A DNA stretch of 64,000 bases from MWAR01 sp035388825 (GTDB taxonomy: Bacteria; Muiribacteriota; Ozemobacteria; Ozemobacterales; Ozemobacteraceae), in NCBI GenBank assembly GCA_035388825.1, contig DAOOQQ010000002.1, positions 62,001-126,000 on the forward strand, given 5' to 3'. The notes under the pieces are model-generated. The model was not told the origin of the DNA. It did no database searches and saw only the letters and a program-made list of their open reading frames with translations. A program made the translations under genes and the position numbers. Of this stretch, positions 17,304-25,358 are shown one piece after another. Within the stretch, counting starts at the first letter, position 1; every line of letters starts with the position of its first letter.

Positions 17304-18089
17304 ATGTCTCGAACCACCTGCCTGAGTGTTCTGTTTCTCCTGCTTTTTCTGACTTCGACCACGATCGGTGAAGCTGTTTCCGCAAAAACATGGACGGATT
17401 CCCGGTTTTTGGGGGTTTCCAAGGAAGCTGCCTGGAAAGCGCTGGGCACCCCGGATTCCCCCGGAGAACTCGACGGCTGGAAGATTTCTGATTCCCCGGA
17501 TTTTCTCCTTGCGGGGATGCTCGAGTATACGGACAACAAGGTTTCGTCCGTGTACGCAGTTTGTCAGCCACAAATCACCTACCAGAAGGTCAAGGAGCTC
17601 CAGGTCACTTCGCCAGATATCACCGTCGTTTTTGACAATGACAAAGGGGTTTTGTGCCGGTACAACACCCCTCAACCCGGCGGACCCATCTACATCGCCG
17701 TTTCCCCCACCGAAGACCCCAATACGGGGCCGATGATCTGCGAGTCCAACAAAAATCCCTTTGACGTTGCCACGTCCGATGCGTCCAAGCCGTCCGAAAA
17801 AGCCGCAACTCCGGGGAAACTCGACAGGGATGAGTTGAAGAGCGTCATGATGCCCGATATTTTCGACTGGCAAACACTCGATCATGACGGCAAAATTGCG
17901 CTTCTGAAGCGAATCAAAAAGGTGTGGCGGGCATACGGGGATGAAACGGATGCCAACGCAATCGATGCGGAGGCATTGCTGGAAAAGCTGCAGTTCTACA
18001 GTCAGGCCATCATCTTCGACGTCGCCTGCAGGGCGGCCGGCATCAATGCTGAACCCTACGAAGCCATGGTGAACGAGGAGGCGAAATGA
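17304..18089 (+). CDS. small secreted protein of unknown function
   Basis: A 261-residue protein, GGAG eight bases before the ATG. Signal peptide residues 1-27. The N-terminal domain (residues 30-120) has a GVSKEAAWKALGTP helix and strands such as KVSSVYAVCQPQITY, again like a short SmpA-type helix-sheet domain. The C-terminal 90 residues are helical (DELKSVMMPDIFDWQTL, DGKIALLKRIKKVWRAYGD, LEKLQFYSQAIIFDVACRA). No family recognised. It shares ATGA with the following SH3b-like gene, so the two products are made together. Confidence 0.7.
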   Translation: MSRTTCLSVLFLLLFLTSTTIGEAVSAKTWTDSRFLGVSKEAAWKALGTPDSPGELDGWKISDSPDFLLAGMLEYTDNKVSSVYAVCQPQITYQKVKELQVTSPDITVVFDNDKGVLCRYNTPQPGGPIYIAVSPTEDPNTGPMICESNKNPFDVATSDASKPSEKAATPGKLDRDELKSVMMPDIFDWQTLDHDGKIALLKRIKKVWRAYGDETDANAIDAEALLEKLQFYSQAIIFDVACRAAGINAEPYEAMVNEEAK

Positions 18090-18871
18090 AACCGCATCGC
18101 CCCTTCCCCGGATGGTGTGCGTTGGGCGTTGCTTGTGCCTTCGGGCTTTGCCTCCAGCCGTCGCTCGCCGAGCCTGAACCCATTGCTTCGAAAACCGGGA
18201 GAATCACCGCTCCAAAAGGCCTGATCATCCGGGATGCACCAGGCAGAGATGGAAATAAGCTGGCCACTCTTCCGGTTGGTGAGACGGTGGAAATTCTGTC
18301 GCTGAATGGTCCGGAAGAAACCATCGAAACCGTGAAAAACCATTGGTTTCACGTCAAAAGGGGGACCGTTGACGGGTGGGCGTTCGGCGGCTTCATTGAA
18401 ACGCGCGACAGCCCCCCTCCGGAGACAGCAACGGCAAAGGTTTCCCGGGAAGAGTGCCTGGGGAAGGATCCCGAGAGCATCGGCAAACGAATGAACCTGA
18501 GCATCAAGGAAAGCCGCACCGTTGACCCTGACGCACGATACGGGATCGATTGTTATGGAACCGACAATCAGATAACGACCGTGTTCTTCGGGAAAGTTGT
18601 CGACCACAAAGCGGACGGGAGCGAGATCCTGAAAATTCTGGATGTTCTCTTTCTTCCTGCCATCACGGAAAACCAGTTTTTTTCCCATTGCGCCAACCTC
18701 GATGAAAAGCGCGATGATGAACTCATGGGAATCGGGCTTGATGACAAGCAGGAAGGCTTTTTCAAAAAGAGCGTCAAGGTCTGGCGCGCCAATGTGAAAA
18801 AGGAAAAATTTGAGGACGCTCCGACGGACGGTGTCCTGTTATCCGTTCCCAATGATGAAGACCAATTCTGA
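18086..18871 (+). CDS. secreted SH3b-like domain protein
   Basis: A 261-residue protein with a signal peptide (residues 1-28). Residues 33-100 fit a bacterial SH3 domain: ITAPKGLIIRDAPGRDGNKL, LPVGETVEILSL, HWFHVKRGTVDGWAFGGFIE. Such domains usually bind peptidoglycan or peptides in the envelope. The remaining 150 residues are of unknown fold (HCANLDEKRDDELMGIGLDD; VKVWRANVKKEKFED). The last gene of a three-gene run, with a terminator seven bases after the stop. An envelope role is inferred from the SH3b domain and export only. Confidence 0.75.
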   Translation: MKPHRPFPGWCALGVACAFGLCLQPSLAEPEPIASKTGRITAPKGLIIRDAPGRDGNKLATLPVGETVEILSLNGPEETIETVKNHWFHVKRGTVDGWAFGGFIETRDSPPPETATAKVSREECLGKDPESIGKRMNLSIKESRTVDPDARYGIDCYGTDNQITTVFFGKVVDHKADGSEILKILDVLFLPAITENQFFSHCANLDEKRDDELMGIGLDDKQEGFFKKSVKVWRANVKKEKFEDAPTDGVLLSVPNDEDQF

Positions 18872-18877
18872 TGAAAA

Positions 18878-18916
18878 TCACCCCTTGCCGATGAGATCGA
18901 GATCGGCAAGGGGTGA
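18878..18916. terminator. bidirectional intrinsic terminator
   Basis: Fifteen-base stem TCACCCCTTGCCGAT (18878-18892) with ATCGGCAAGGGGTGA (18902-18916), loop of 9, between convergent genes. Confidence 0.75.
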
Positions 18917-18969
18917 ATGACACCTGAATCTGAAATCAACCTGAAGTTCGACCTGGAACGCTGACGAAA

Positions 18970-21483
18970 TCAGGACTCGGCTTTCTTCCAGTGGTCGACG
19001 TCGTTGACGGTGCGCGACAGCAGATCGTCGGCGCGCTTTTCCGAAGCCGCTTCGACGGTGACGTTCACGAAGGGCTTGTCGGGATCGGGCAGGATCAGCA
19101 CCCACTCGCCGTCGTCGAGCAGCACTTTGACACCGTCGATCAGTTGCGTCTGGCGGTTCTTGGCGTATTCCATCGCCTGGCGCATCACCTTGCCCTTCGC
19201 TTCCCAGGGGCACGGGATGTTCTTCGTGCGGGTATGGAACTTCGGCAGTTCGTCGACGACCTTCGACAGCGGCATGCCGGCCCCGGCGAGGATCTCGAGC
19301 AGCTTCGCCGTCGAGATCATACCGTCGAAGACAGGCTGGAAGGCCGGGAAGATCGTGCCCCCTTCGCCGTTGCCGCAGAACGAGACGTTATCCGAGACGG
19401 CCGCTGTCATCAGCGCGCGCACGTTCGTCTTCGTGCGGATCACCGTGCCGCCGCTCTGTGAAGCGAGCGCATCGATCGCGTTGGTCGAGGAGACGGGAAC
19501 GGCGATCCGGGCGTTCGGGGTGCGGCCGAAGATCAGCTTGACCCAGGTCACGAGCGCCGTTTCCCCGAGCATCGGGCGGCCCTTGTCGTCGATGATCGTG
19601 ATGTGCTCTGCCTCGGAATCGAGAAGCAGGCCCACATCGGCATTCAGCGACCGCACGATCGACGAGACGTTCTCGGTCGCCGCACGCACGTTGGTGCTCG
19701 CCTTGTGCACCTTTTCCTCGTCCTGGAACGCGTTGAGGGCGATCACTTCACAGCCCAGCTTGCCGAGGAACGACGAGAAGATCCCGCTGGCACCGCTGAA
19801 CGCGAAGTCGACCACGACTTTCAGGGCGCGCTTCCTGATTACTTCGGCGTCGACGTTGTTCAACAGCTCGTTGCTGTAGAACTCCGAGACGCGGGGCGGG
19901 AACACGATATCCCCGACGTCGTTCATCGAGACGCGCCGGAAATCCTCGCGGTTGAACAGCCGCTCGATCGACTTCTGGCTCGACGGGGCGAGCTCGCGGC
20001 CCTCCGCGTCAAAAATGCGGATTTCGATCTGGTTGGGGTCGCTGGCCGACAACCCGACATGGAGCCCGCCCGCCCGCCGGAACGCCGACGGCTTGAACCG
20101 CGCCACGGGGCTCGGCATCACGCGCAGATCGGCCACGTTCACGCCAGACGAGGTGATGCCGCAGATCAGCGCACGGTTGATGATGCGGCAGATCTTGTGG
20201 CTGTTGCGGGAACAGTTGACGCTCGCGCCCTTGGGCAGCGTGCTGCCGAACGCCGCGCCGACCTTCGAGGCCAGTTCGGGGGTGATTTCGAGATTGCCCA
20301 GGCCCGAGATGCCGTAGTTGGAGAACAGGCTCTTGGTCCACTTGTCGCTCCAGACGATGCTGCTGAACACCGTCGAGCCGTCCTCGACCACCTTGCGGGG
20401 CCAGATCTTGACGTTGCTGCGCACCGTCGAATGCTCGCCGATGCGGCACTCCTCGCTGATGACGACGCCGCTTTCGAGCGTCGCGCCGTCGCGCACCTGC
20501 GTGTTGGAGCCGATGATGTTCTCGGTGATATGCGCCTTGTTGCCGACGTAGACCTGCTCCCAGATGACGGAGTCGAAAATGCGTGCTCCGCCCTTCACGG
20601 TGCAGCCGTCGCCGATGATGCAGTTCTCGAGTTCGACGCCGTCCTCGATCGTGCAGTTGGCCCCGATGATGACGCCGCCCTTGAGGTTGACGCGTTTGCC
20701 CATCTTCGTGTTCGCCCCGACCCACACGTCGCGGCCGATCACGTTCAGCCGTTCGCCGGGGATCTGCACGTGGACGTTGCCGTTCAGCACGTCGCGGTGT
20801 GCCAGCCGGTACTCGTTGATGTCGCCGATGTCTTTCCAGTAGCCCTCGGCGATGTAGCCGTACAGGGGCAGCTTCTCCTTCAGCATCAGCGGGAACAGAT
20901 TCTTGCTGAAATCGAACTCGGTTTTGGCGGGAATATGCTCGAAGATCTCGGGCTCGAGAATATAGATGCCGGTATTGATCGTGTCCGAAAACACCTCGCC
21001 CCAGCTCGGCTTCTCGAGGAACCGCTCGATCTTGCCGTCATTCGCCGTGATCACGACGCCGTATTCGAGGGGGTTCGCGACCCGTGTCAGCACGATCGTC
21101 GCCATCGATTTCCGCTCTTCGTGGAACCGGATCGCCGCCGACAGATCGAAATCCGTCAGAACGTCGCCCGAGATGATGATGAACCGCTTCCCCTTGAGGT
21201 GATCTTCCGAGTTCTTGATGCTGCCGGCTGTGCCGAAATCGGCGGTGGCCATCACGTAATCCATCTTGATGCCGAAATCCGATCCGTCGCCGAAATGCTT
21301 GGTGATCACCTCGGGCTGGAAATACAGAACCGAGACGATCTGCTTCAGATCATACTTCTTCAGCAGGTTGACGATGTGCTCCATCATCGGCATGTTCGCC
21401 AGAGGAACCATCGGCTTGGGAATATTACAGGTAATCGGTCGCAGGCGCGTTCCAAACCCACCGGCCATGATCACGGCATTCAT
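18970..21483 (-). CDS. sugar-phosphate nucleotidyltransferase fused to LbH and degenerate phosphomannomutase domains
   Basis: An 837-residue protein. Residues 1-235 are a nucleotidyltransferase (GGFGTRLRPIT at 8-18; ISGDVLTDFDL; EKPSWGEVFSDTINTGIY), predicted to make GDP-mannose or another NDP-sugar. Residues about 245-370 are left-handed beta-helix hexapeptides (VIIGANCTIEDGVELENCII). Residues 380-837 resemble a phosphohexomutase, but the Ser loop reads NCSRNSHK, the metal loop DxDxDR reads DSEAEH (about residue 621), and the sugar loop reads GNGEGGT. The mutase half is therefore probably inactive, as in cyanobacterial and actinobacterial relatives of the same architecture. GGGAGAAG precedes the ATG. 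Confidence 0.9.
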   Translation of the reverse strand: MNAVIMAGGFGTRLRPITCNIPKPMVPLANMPMMEHIVNLLKKYDLKQIVSVLYFQPEVITKHFGDGSDFGIKMDYVMATADFGTAGSIKNSEDHLKGKRFIIISGDVLTDFDLSAAIRFHEERKSMATIVLTRVANPLEYGVVITANDGKIERFLEKPSWGEVFSDTINTGIYILEPEIFEHIPAKTEFDFSKNLFPLMLKEKLPLYGYIAEGYWKDIGDINEYRLAHRDVLNGNVHVQIPGERLNVIGRDVWVGANTKMGKRVNLKGGVIIGANCTIEDGVELENCIIGDGCTVKGGARIFDSVIWEQVYVGNKAHITENIIGSNTQVRDGATLESGVVISEECRIGEHSTVRSNVKIWPRKVVEDGSTVFSSIVWSDKWTKSLFSNYGISGLGNLEITPELASKVGAAFGSTLPKGASVNCSRNSHKICRIINRALICGITSSGVNVADLRVMPSPVARFKPSAFRRAGGLHVGLSASDPNQIEIRIFDAEGRELAPSSQKSIERLFNREDFRRVSMNDVGDIVFPPRVSEFYSNELLNNVDAEVIRKRALKVVVDFAFSGASGIFSSFLGKLGCEVIALNAFQDEEKVHKASTNVRAATENVSSIVRSLNADVGLLLDSEAEHITIIDDKGRPMLGETALVTWVKLIFGRTPNARIAVPVSSTNAIDALASQSGGTVIRTKTNVRALMTAAVSDNVSFCGNGEGGTIFPAFQPVFDGMISTAKLLEILAGAGMPLSKVVDELPKFHTRTKNIPCPWEAKGKVMRQAMEYAKNRQTQLIDGVKVLLDDGEWVLILPDPDKPFVNVTVEAASEKRADDLLSRTVNDVDHWKKAES

Positions 21484-21550
21484 CGGTCGTCTTCTCCCTT
21501 TCCATCCATTCCTGATCGTTGTCGTATCTCTCTGTGGTTTGTCCGAAACA

Positions 21551-22375
21551 TCATTCTAGGCCGTCCGGGGACTGTCCGTCAATGATCTCGTGACGGGATC
21601 GTCGAACCCCATCGCTCCCCGCGCGGGCCGGGACCAGGGGAATCCGGCTCAGGGTCTGGAAGGGGGCAAGACCGGCCTTTCGTGCCAGCGCGAGGGATGC
21701 CGTGTTCTCGCCGCTCACGACATAGATCATCGTCAAGCCCTGGCCGCGCAGCCGACGCAGCATTTCGCGCAGAATCGCCGTCCCCAGCCCCCGGCCTCTC
21801 CGATGCGGGGCGGTCTCGATATACACCTCGGCCGTGCCGGGCGTCAGATGGATGCATTTGACCAGGGCGACGATCGAAGCCGACTCCCTGAAATAGAGTG
21901 CCATATAATTCCCGGGCCCGGATGTCGCGGGAGCCCCGTCCGCCGTTTCCCATCGCTGAACCAGCTCGAGATCTGGAAGCGGCGGTGCGTGCCGGCAGGC
22001 CGTTTCTGGGCTGGCGTCGCGTCCCGTATCGCGGAACCAGATCAGGTTCTCGGCGATCGACAACCCATGCGCCGAGCACGCCGCGGCGGCGGCGGAAACC
22101 GGCACGAGAAGCTGAAGTGCCGGGTCCCTCGGGAGAAGCGGGAGATCCGGGAGATAGGCGTCCGGCGTCCCGAAGGGATGGGCCAGATGCCATTCGCCCG
22201 CAGTCGCATCTGCCCAGGTGACCACCCAGCCGTGCCCTCGCTCCGGCCCGTCTGCCGGGTGGCATTCGACGCGCTTGCGGCCCGTCAGGAGAAGATGCAG
22301 TTCCTCGTTGAACGAGGCTTCGTGCTGCCGCAGGAAGGTGAGAAGAGCGCCGGAAGGATCAGCGTTTGCGGTCAT
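21551..22375 (-). CDS. GNAT-family N-acetyltransferase
   Basis: A 274-residue protein from ATG 22375, which overlaps the end of the upstream YgiQ-like gene by 17 bases. The C-terminal half is a GNAT fold with VYIETAPHRRGRGLGTAIL (acetyl-CoA pyrophosphate loop RRGRGLG) and the following MIYVVSGENTASLALARKAG helix. The N-terminal 130 residues form a second, weakly GNAT-like half, as in two-domain acetyltransferases. The substrate is unknown. It ends an apparent long minus-strand transcript. Confidence 0.85.
   Translation of the reverse strand: MTANADPSGALLTFLRQHEASFNEELHLLLTGRKRVECHPADGPERGHGWVVTWADATAGEWHLAHPFGTPDAYLPDLPLLPRDPALQLLVPVSAAAAACSAHGLSIAENLIWFRDTGRDASPETACRHAPPLPDLELVQRWETADGAPATSGPGNYMALYFRESASIVALVKCIHLTPGTAEVYIETAPHRRGRGLGTAILREMLRRLRGQGLTMIYVVSGENTASLALARKAGLAPFQTLSRIPLVPARAGSDGVRRSRHEIIDGQSPDGLE
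21553..21582 (-). promoter_or_regulatory. promoter for the nucleotidyltransferase gene
   Basis: Minus strand TTGACG (21577-21582), 18-base spacer, TAGAAT (21553-21558). It lies inside the 3' end of the acetyltransferase gene and gives a leader of about 60 bases. Confidence 0.5.
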
Positions 22376-24098
22376 CGCCGCGCCCGGCTGGGGGTTTCCT
22401 GGTCGCATCCGACTGGATCGCGCGCCGGCCGGTGCTTCGGTCGAGCGCCCCACGTGTCACGGCGACCGGCCGGCCTTCGGGATCGATCCCCGTCGCGTAC
22501 ATCGCGGTGCCGATCGTCGCGGGGGTCGGGGTGAACTCCTGGATCTGCTCGTGGGCGAGCCGGTGGAGCCGGACGAACTCGGCGATCGATCGATCTTTGC
22601 CGGCAGACCCCGGGAAGGCGGTCATGAAATAGGGCACAAGATACAACCGAAGACCAGCCTGGGATGACGCATCGGAAAATCGCCGGACGAAACCGGCAAA
22701 ATCCGCGTCGGCTCCTTTCCGCATCAGGCGCAGGACGTCGCGATCGACATGCTCGGGGGCGACCTTCAGCTGGCCCGAGATGTGGTGTCGGATGATCTCC
22801 TGGAATGCCGGCCAGTCGTCGTTCCGGATCAGGTCATACCGGAGCCCCGATCCGAGGAATACGTGCTTGATGCCGGGGAGCTCGCGGGCCCTTTTCAGCA
22901 GATCGGCGAGGGCCTGGAGACCACCGGTGATCTGAGGACAACGCTTCGGATGGGTGCACAGCCCCGTGTCGCATCCTCCGCGACGGCAGTCCCAGCCGTA
23001 CATGTTGACTGACGGGCCGCCGACATCGGGAACCGTGCCCCGGAACATCGGGTGGTCGGGAAACGAACGGATCTCCTCGAGAATGGCCTCGGGGGAACGT
23101 GACCGGATTGACCGGCCCTGGTGGGCTGCGAGGGCGCAGAAGGCACACGCCCCGAGGCAGCCGCGATGCGAGACGACCGAGAACTGGACCGGTTCGAGCC
23201 CGGGAACGGGCTCCTCATACAGCGGGTGGGTCAGCCGGTTGAACCGGAGATGATCGAGCAGTCCCGGCTCCGCCAGCCAGTCGGCTTTCGACGGCGGAAA
23301 ACAGAGGATATCCCCTTTCGGGTGTGGCTGGACAAGGATCGGCGCGGCGGGCCGGACGGCCGTGTCGAGATGCACCGACAATTCCATGAACCGACGCGGT
23401 TCGCGACGGCACTCGTCCGGTGTGGGAAGCTCCACGACGTTGCCGGTGACGCGCTCGCGCCAGGTGCCATGCGGAACGCGGATGCAGGTCTGGGGAATCG
23501 TCGGCCAGGCGCCCTTTTCGCGGCTGCGCTCCGACCGGTACCAGTCGAGAACGCCGGCCAGCACCGACTCGGCCATGCCGTACACCAGCAGCGAGGCAGG
23601 CGCGTCCATCAGGATCGGGTCCCGGATCCGGTCTTCCCAGAAATCGTAATGGGCGAACCGGCGAAGCGACGCCTCGATCCCGCCCAGGACGATGGGAATG
23701 CCGGGAAACGCCTCGCGAAGCCGCTGGGTGTAGATCTGCACGGCGCGCTTCGGCCGGAGCCCGGTGTGACCGCCGGGCGAGAGGCGGTCTTCGCGCCGGG
23801 GCATCTTCATCGAGGTGTAGTTCGACACCATGCTGTCCATCGCCCCCGCCGTCACCCCGAAGAACAGGTTCGGTCGGCCGAAGACCCGGAAGTCGTCGAG
23901 GGAGCGCCAGTCGGGCTGGGCGATGACGGCAACGCTCGCGCCGAGCGCTTCGAGCCGTCGCGCCACGGCCGCTGCCGGGAACGAGGGATGATCGACATAC
24001 GCATCCCCGCTGATCAGAACGACGTCGTAGGACCCCTGACACCCCTGGAGATCGGTTTTCCCGAGGGCGTGAAGCGGCGGAAACCGGAACCAGCTCAT
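22359..24098 (-). CDS. ygiQ: YgiQ-family radical SAM protein
   Basis: A 579-residue radical SAM protein of the YgiQ family, function unknown despite wide distribution. It has the N-terminal cobalamin-like UPF0313 domain (SYDVVLISGDAYVDHPSF; LFFGVTAGAMDSMVSNYTS; GGIEASLRRFAHYDFW) and the Fe-S motif CLGACAFC (about residues 313-320). The DCRRGGCDTGLCTHPKRCP cysteines and GSGLRYDLI are also typical. The E. coli protein is longer (about 740) with a C-terminal extension absent here. Overlaps neighbours on both sides (ATGA with the gene before, 17 bases with the gene after). Confidence 0.95.
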   Translation of the reverse strand: MSWFRFPPLHALGKTDLQGCQGSYDVVLISGDAYVDHPSFPAAAVARRLEALGASVAVIAQPDWRSLDDFRVFGRPNLFFGVTAGAMDSMVSNYTSMKMPRREDRLSPGGHTGLRPKRAVQIYTQRLREAFPGIPIVLGGIEASLRRFAHYDFWEDRIRDPILMDAPASLLVYGMAESVLAGVLDWYRSERSREKGAWPTIPQTCIRVPHGTWRERVTGNVVELPTPDECRREPRRFMELSVHLDTAVRPAAPILVQPHPKGDILCFPPSKADWLAEPGLLDHLRFNRLTHPLYEEPVPGLEPVQFSVVSHRGCLGACAFCALAAHQGRSIRSRSPEAILEEIRSFPDHPMFRGTVPDVGGPSVNMYGWDCRRGGCDTGLCTHPKRCPQITGGLQALADLLKRARELPGIKHVFLGSGLRYDLIRNDDWPAFQEIIRHHISGQLKVAPEHVDRDVLRLMRKGADADFAGFVRRFSDASSQAGLRLYLVPYFMTAFPGSAGKDRSIAEFVRLHRLAHEQIQEFTPTPATIGTAMYATGIDPEGRPVAVTRGALDRSTGRRAIQSDATRKPPAGRGDDRKR

Positions 24099-25033
24099 GG
24101 CGTCACGCTCCCGTCAGGTGCCGGAACCCGCACGAACAGGGCCGAATACCGAGCCTTGTCGACGAGATACAGCGGCGCAACGAGATACTGGCCGTTCGCG
24201 ATCAACACCGAGGAGGAACCGCCGTCAAAAAAGATAGCATCCGTTATCGAATCAAAGGCGGTCGGGTCCCGCAGGAGCGATGAAACGCGTTCGAGATTGC
24301 TTCCCGTTTCTGCAATGAGCAGATACAAACGGTTCTGTCGATCCATCGCAACGATCGTATGGCGTGAGTCCTGGTCAGCTTTCCGGAACCGGAACTTCTG
24401 ACGGCCGTAGGCCTCCATGTGCACGTCCCGGCCGTCCCGGACGATCCAGCCGCCGCCGCCGAGAAGGTGCTCGAGCCGCTCGCCTTCCTGGATGGGACGG
24501 TTGAACCGACTCGTGGTGAAGAATTCGGGCTGGCAGAGGGTGTCGCCGTGCACCGCGGTCTCGCCGAGAACCCAGCGCGAGCCTCCGGTTCCCGAAAGGA
24601 GCGCGAGGAAACAACGGCTGAACGAGGCCGGCATCTGCCGGATGCCGCGCGGCCGCTTCCGCCCGATCACGAGCTGACCGAGGACCCCCTGGGTTCCGAA
24701 AAAAGTGCCATTGATCGCCGCGACGAGCCCCCGATCGGCAACGGCTGCCTCGCGATACCGGTCGAGAAGGCCGGGCGCCCCGTTCCAGGCATGCGGGAAA
24801 ACCTCGGCCATGCCCGGCTCGATGACGATGCCCGAGATGCCCGACCGGTGCACGGCGTGAATGCCGGCCGGAAGCGAACCGACATCCTGGCTGCTGACGG
24901 CCTGGGAGATCTCGCCGAACAGGCCGCGCACCGACCGTTTCCACTCCTGCGCGAGAAGGGGCCGGCAGGGAGAGACGAGCAGGAGAACGACGATACAGAA
25001 GATGTGCGTGACGCGTGCGGCGGTGATCTTCAT
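24095..25033 (-). CDS. secreted phosphodiester glycosidase-family (NAGPA-like) protein
   Basis: A 312-residue protein with a signal peptide (residues 1-28, ending PLLAQ). The rest matches the NAGPA/DUF2233 fold, whose members cleave N-acetylglucosamine-1-phosphodiester bonds: LVAAINGTFFGTQGVLGQLV near residue 110, GGGGWIVRDGR, and the hallmark FFDGGSSSVLIANGQ (about residue 268). Likely an envelope glycosidase acting on glycan or teichoic/phosphodiester-linked sugars; the real substrate is unknown. Starts seven bases after the small membrane protein and overlaps ygiQ by four. Confidence 0.88.
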   Translation of the reverse strand: MKITAARVTHIFCIVVLLLVSPCRPLLAQEWKRSVRGLFGEISQAVSSQDVGSLPAGIHAVHRSGISGIVIEPGMAEVFPHAWNGAPGLLDRYREAAVADRGLVAAINGTFFGTQGVLGQLVIGRKRPRGIRQMPASFSRCFLALLSGTGGSRWVLGETAVHGDTLCQPEFFTTSRFNRPIQEGERLEHLLGGGGWIVRDGRDVHMEAYGRQKFRFRKADQDSRHTIVAMDRQNRLYLLIAETGSNLERVSSLLRDPTAFDSITDAIFFDGGSSSVLIANGQYLVAPLYLVDKARYSALFVRVPAPDGSVTP

Positions 25034-25040
25034 GGTGCTT

Positions 25041-25349
25041 TCAGAGAGGATACGTCAAAAACACGCTCAGCAGGTAGAGGGTTCCGATGAGAAGCCCCAT
25101 GCCGACGATGGCGCCGATGGCATTCTGCACGCGGCTTCCCTGATGGCTTCGGAAATCCTGGATGCCGGTGTAGACGCCGAACGAAACGATCGGAAGCAGC
25201 AGGAAACAAGCCGTCCGCAGAGTCGTCACCCCGACGGCGAGATCCAGAACCGCGTTGTGGGATGCCATCGTTTCGATGCGGACGAGCAGAACCGCTCCGA
25301 TTGCCAGCATCACGGCGACGGCGGATGAAATGAGGGATCTGACTGGCAT
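25041..25349 (-). CDS. small three-helix membrane protein
   Basis: A 102-residue protein, nearly all hydrophobic: helices at about 7-24 (ISSAVAVMLAIGAVLLV), 40-62 (VTTLRTACFLLLPIVSFGVY) and 78-100 (AIGAIVGMGLLIGTLYLLSVF). No family recognised. It lies between the outer-membrane protein gene (9-base gap) and the NAGPA-like gene (7-base gap), so it is surely in the same transcript. Confidence 0.75.
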   Translation of the reverse strand: MPVRSLISSAVAVMLAIGAVLLVRIETMASHNAVLDLAVGVTTLRTACFLLLPIVSFGVYTGIQDFRSHQGSRVQNAIGAIVGMGLLIGTLYLLSVFLTYPL

Positions 25350-25358
25350 CTGCGCGGG

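Noticed and set aside
19603..21585. 660-residue plus-strand frame
   Set aside because: Antisense to the nucleotidyltransferase fusion; no ribosome site and Asp/Val/Arg-rich shadow composition.
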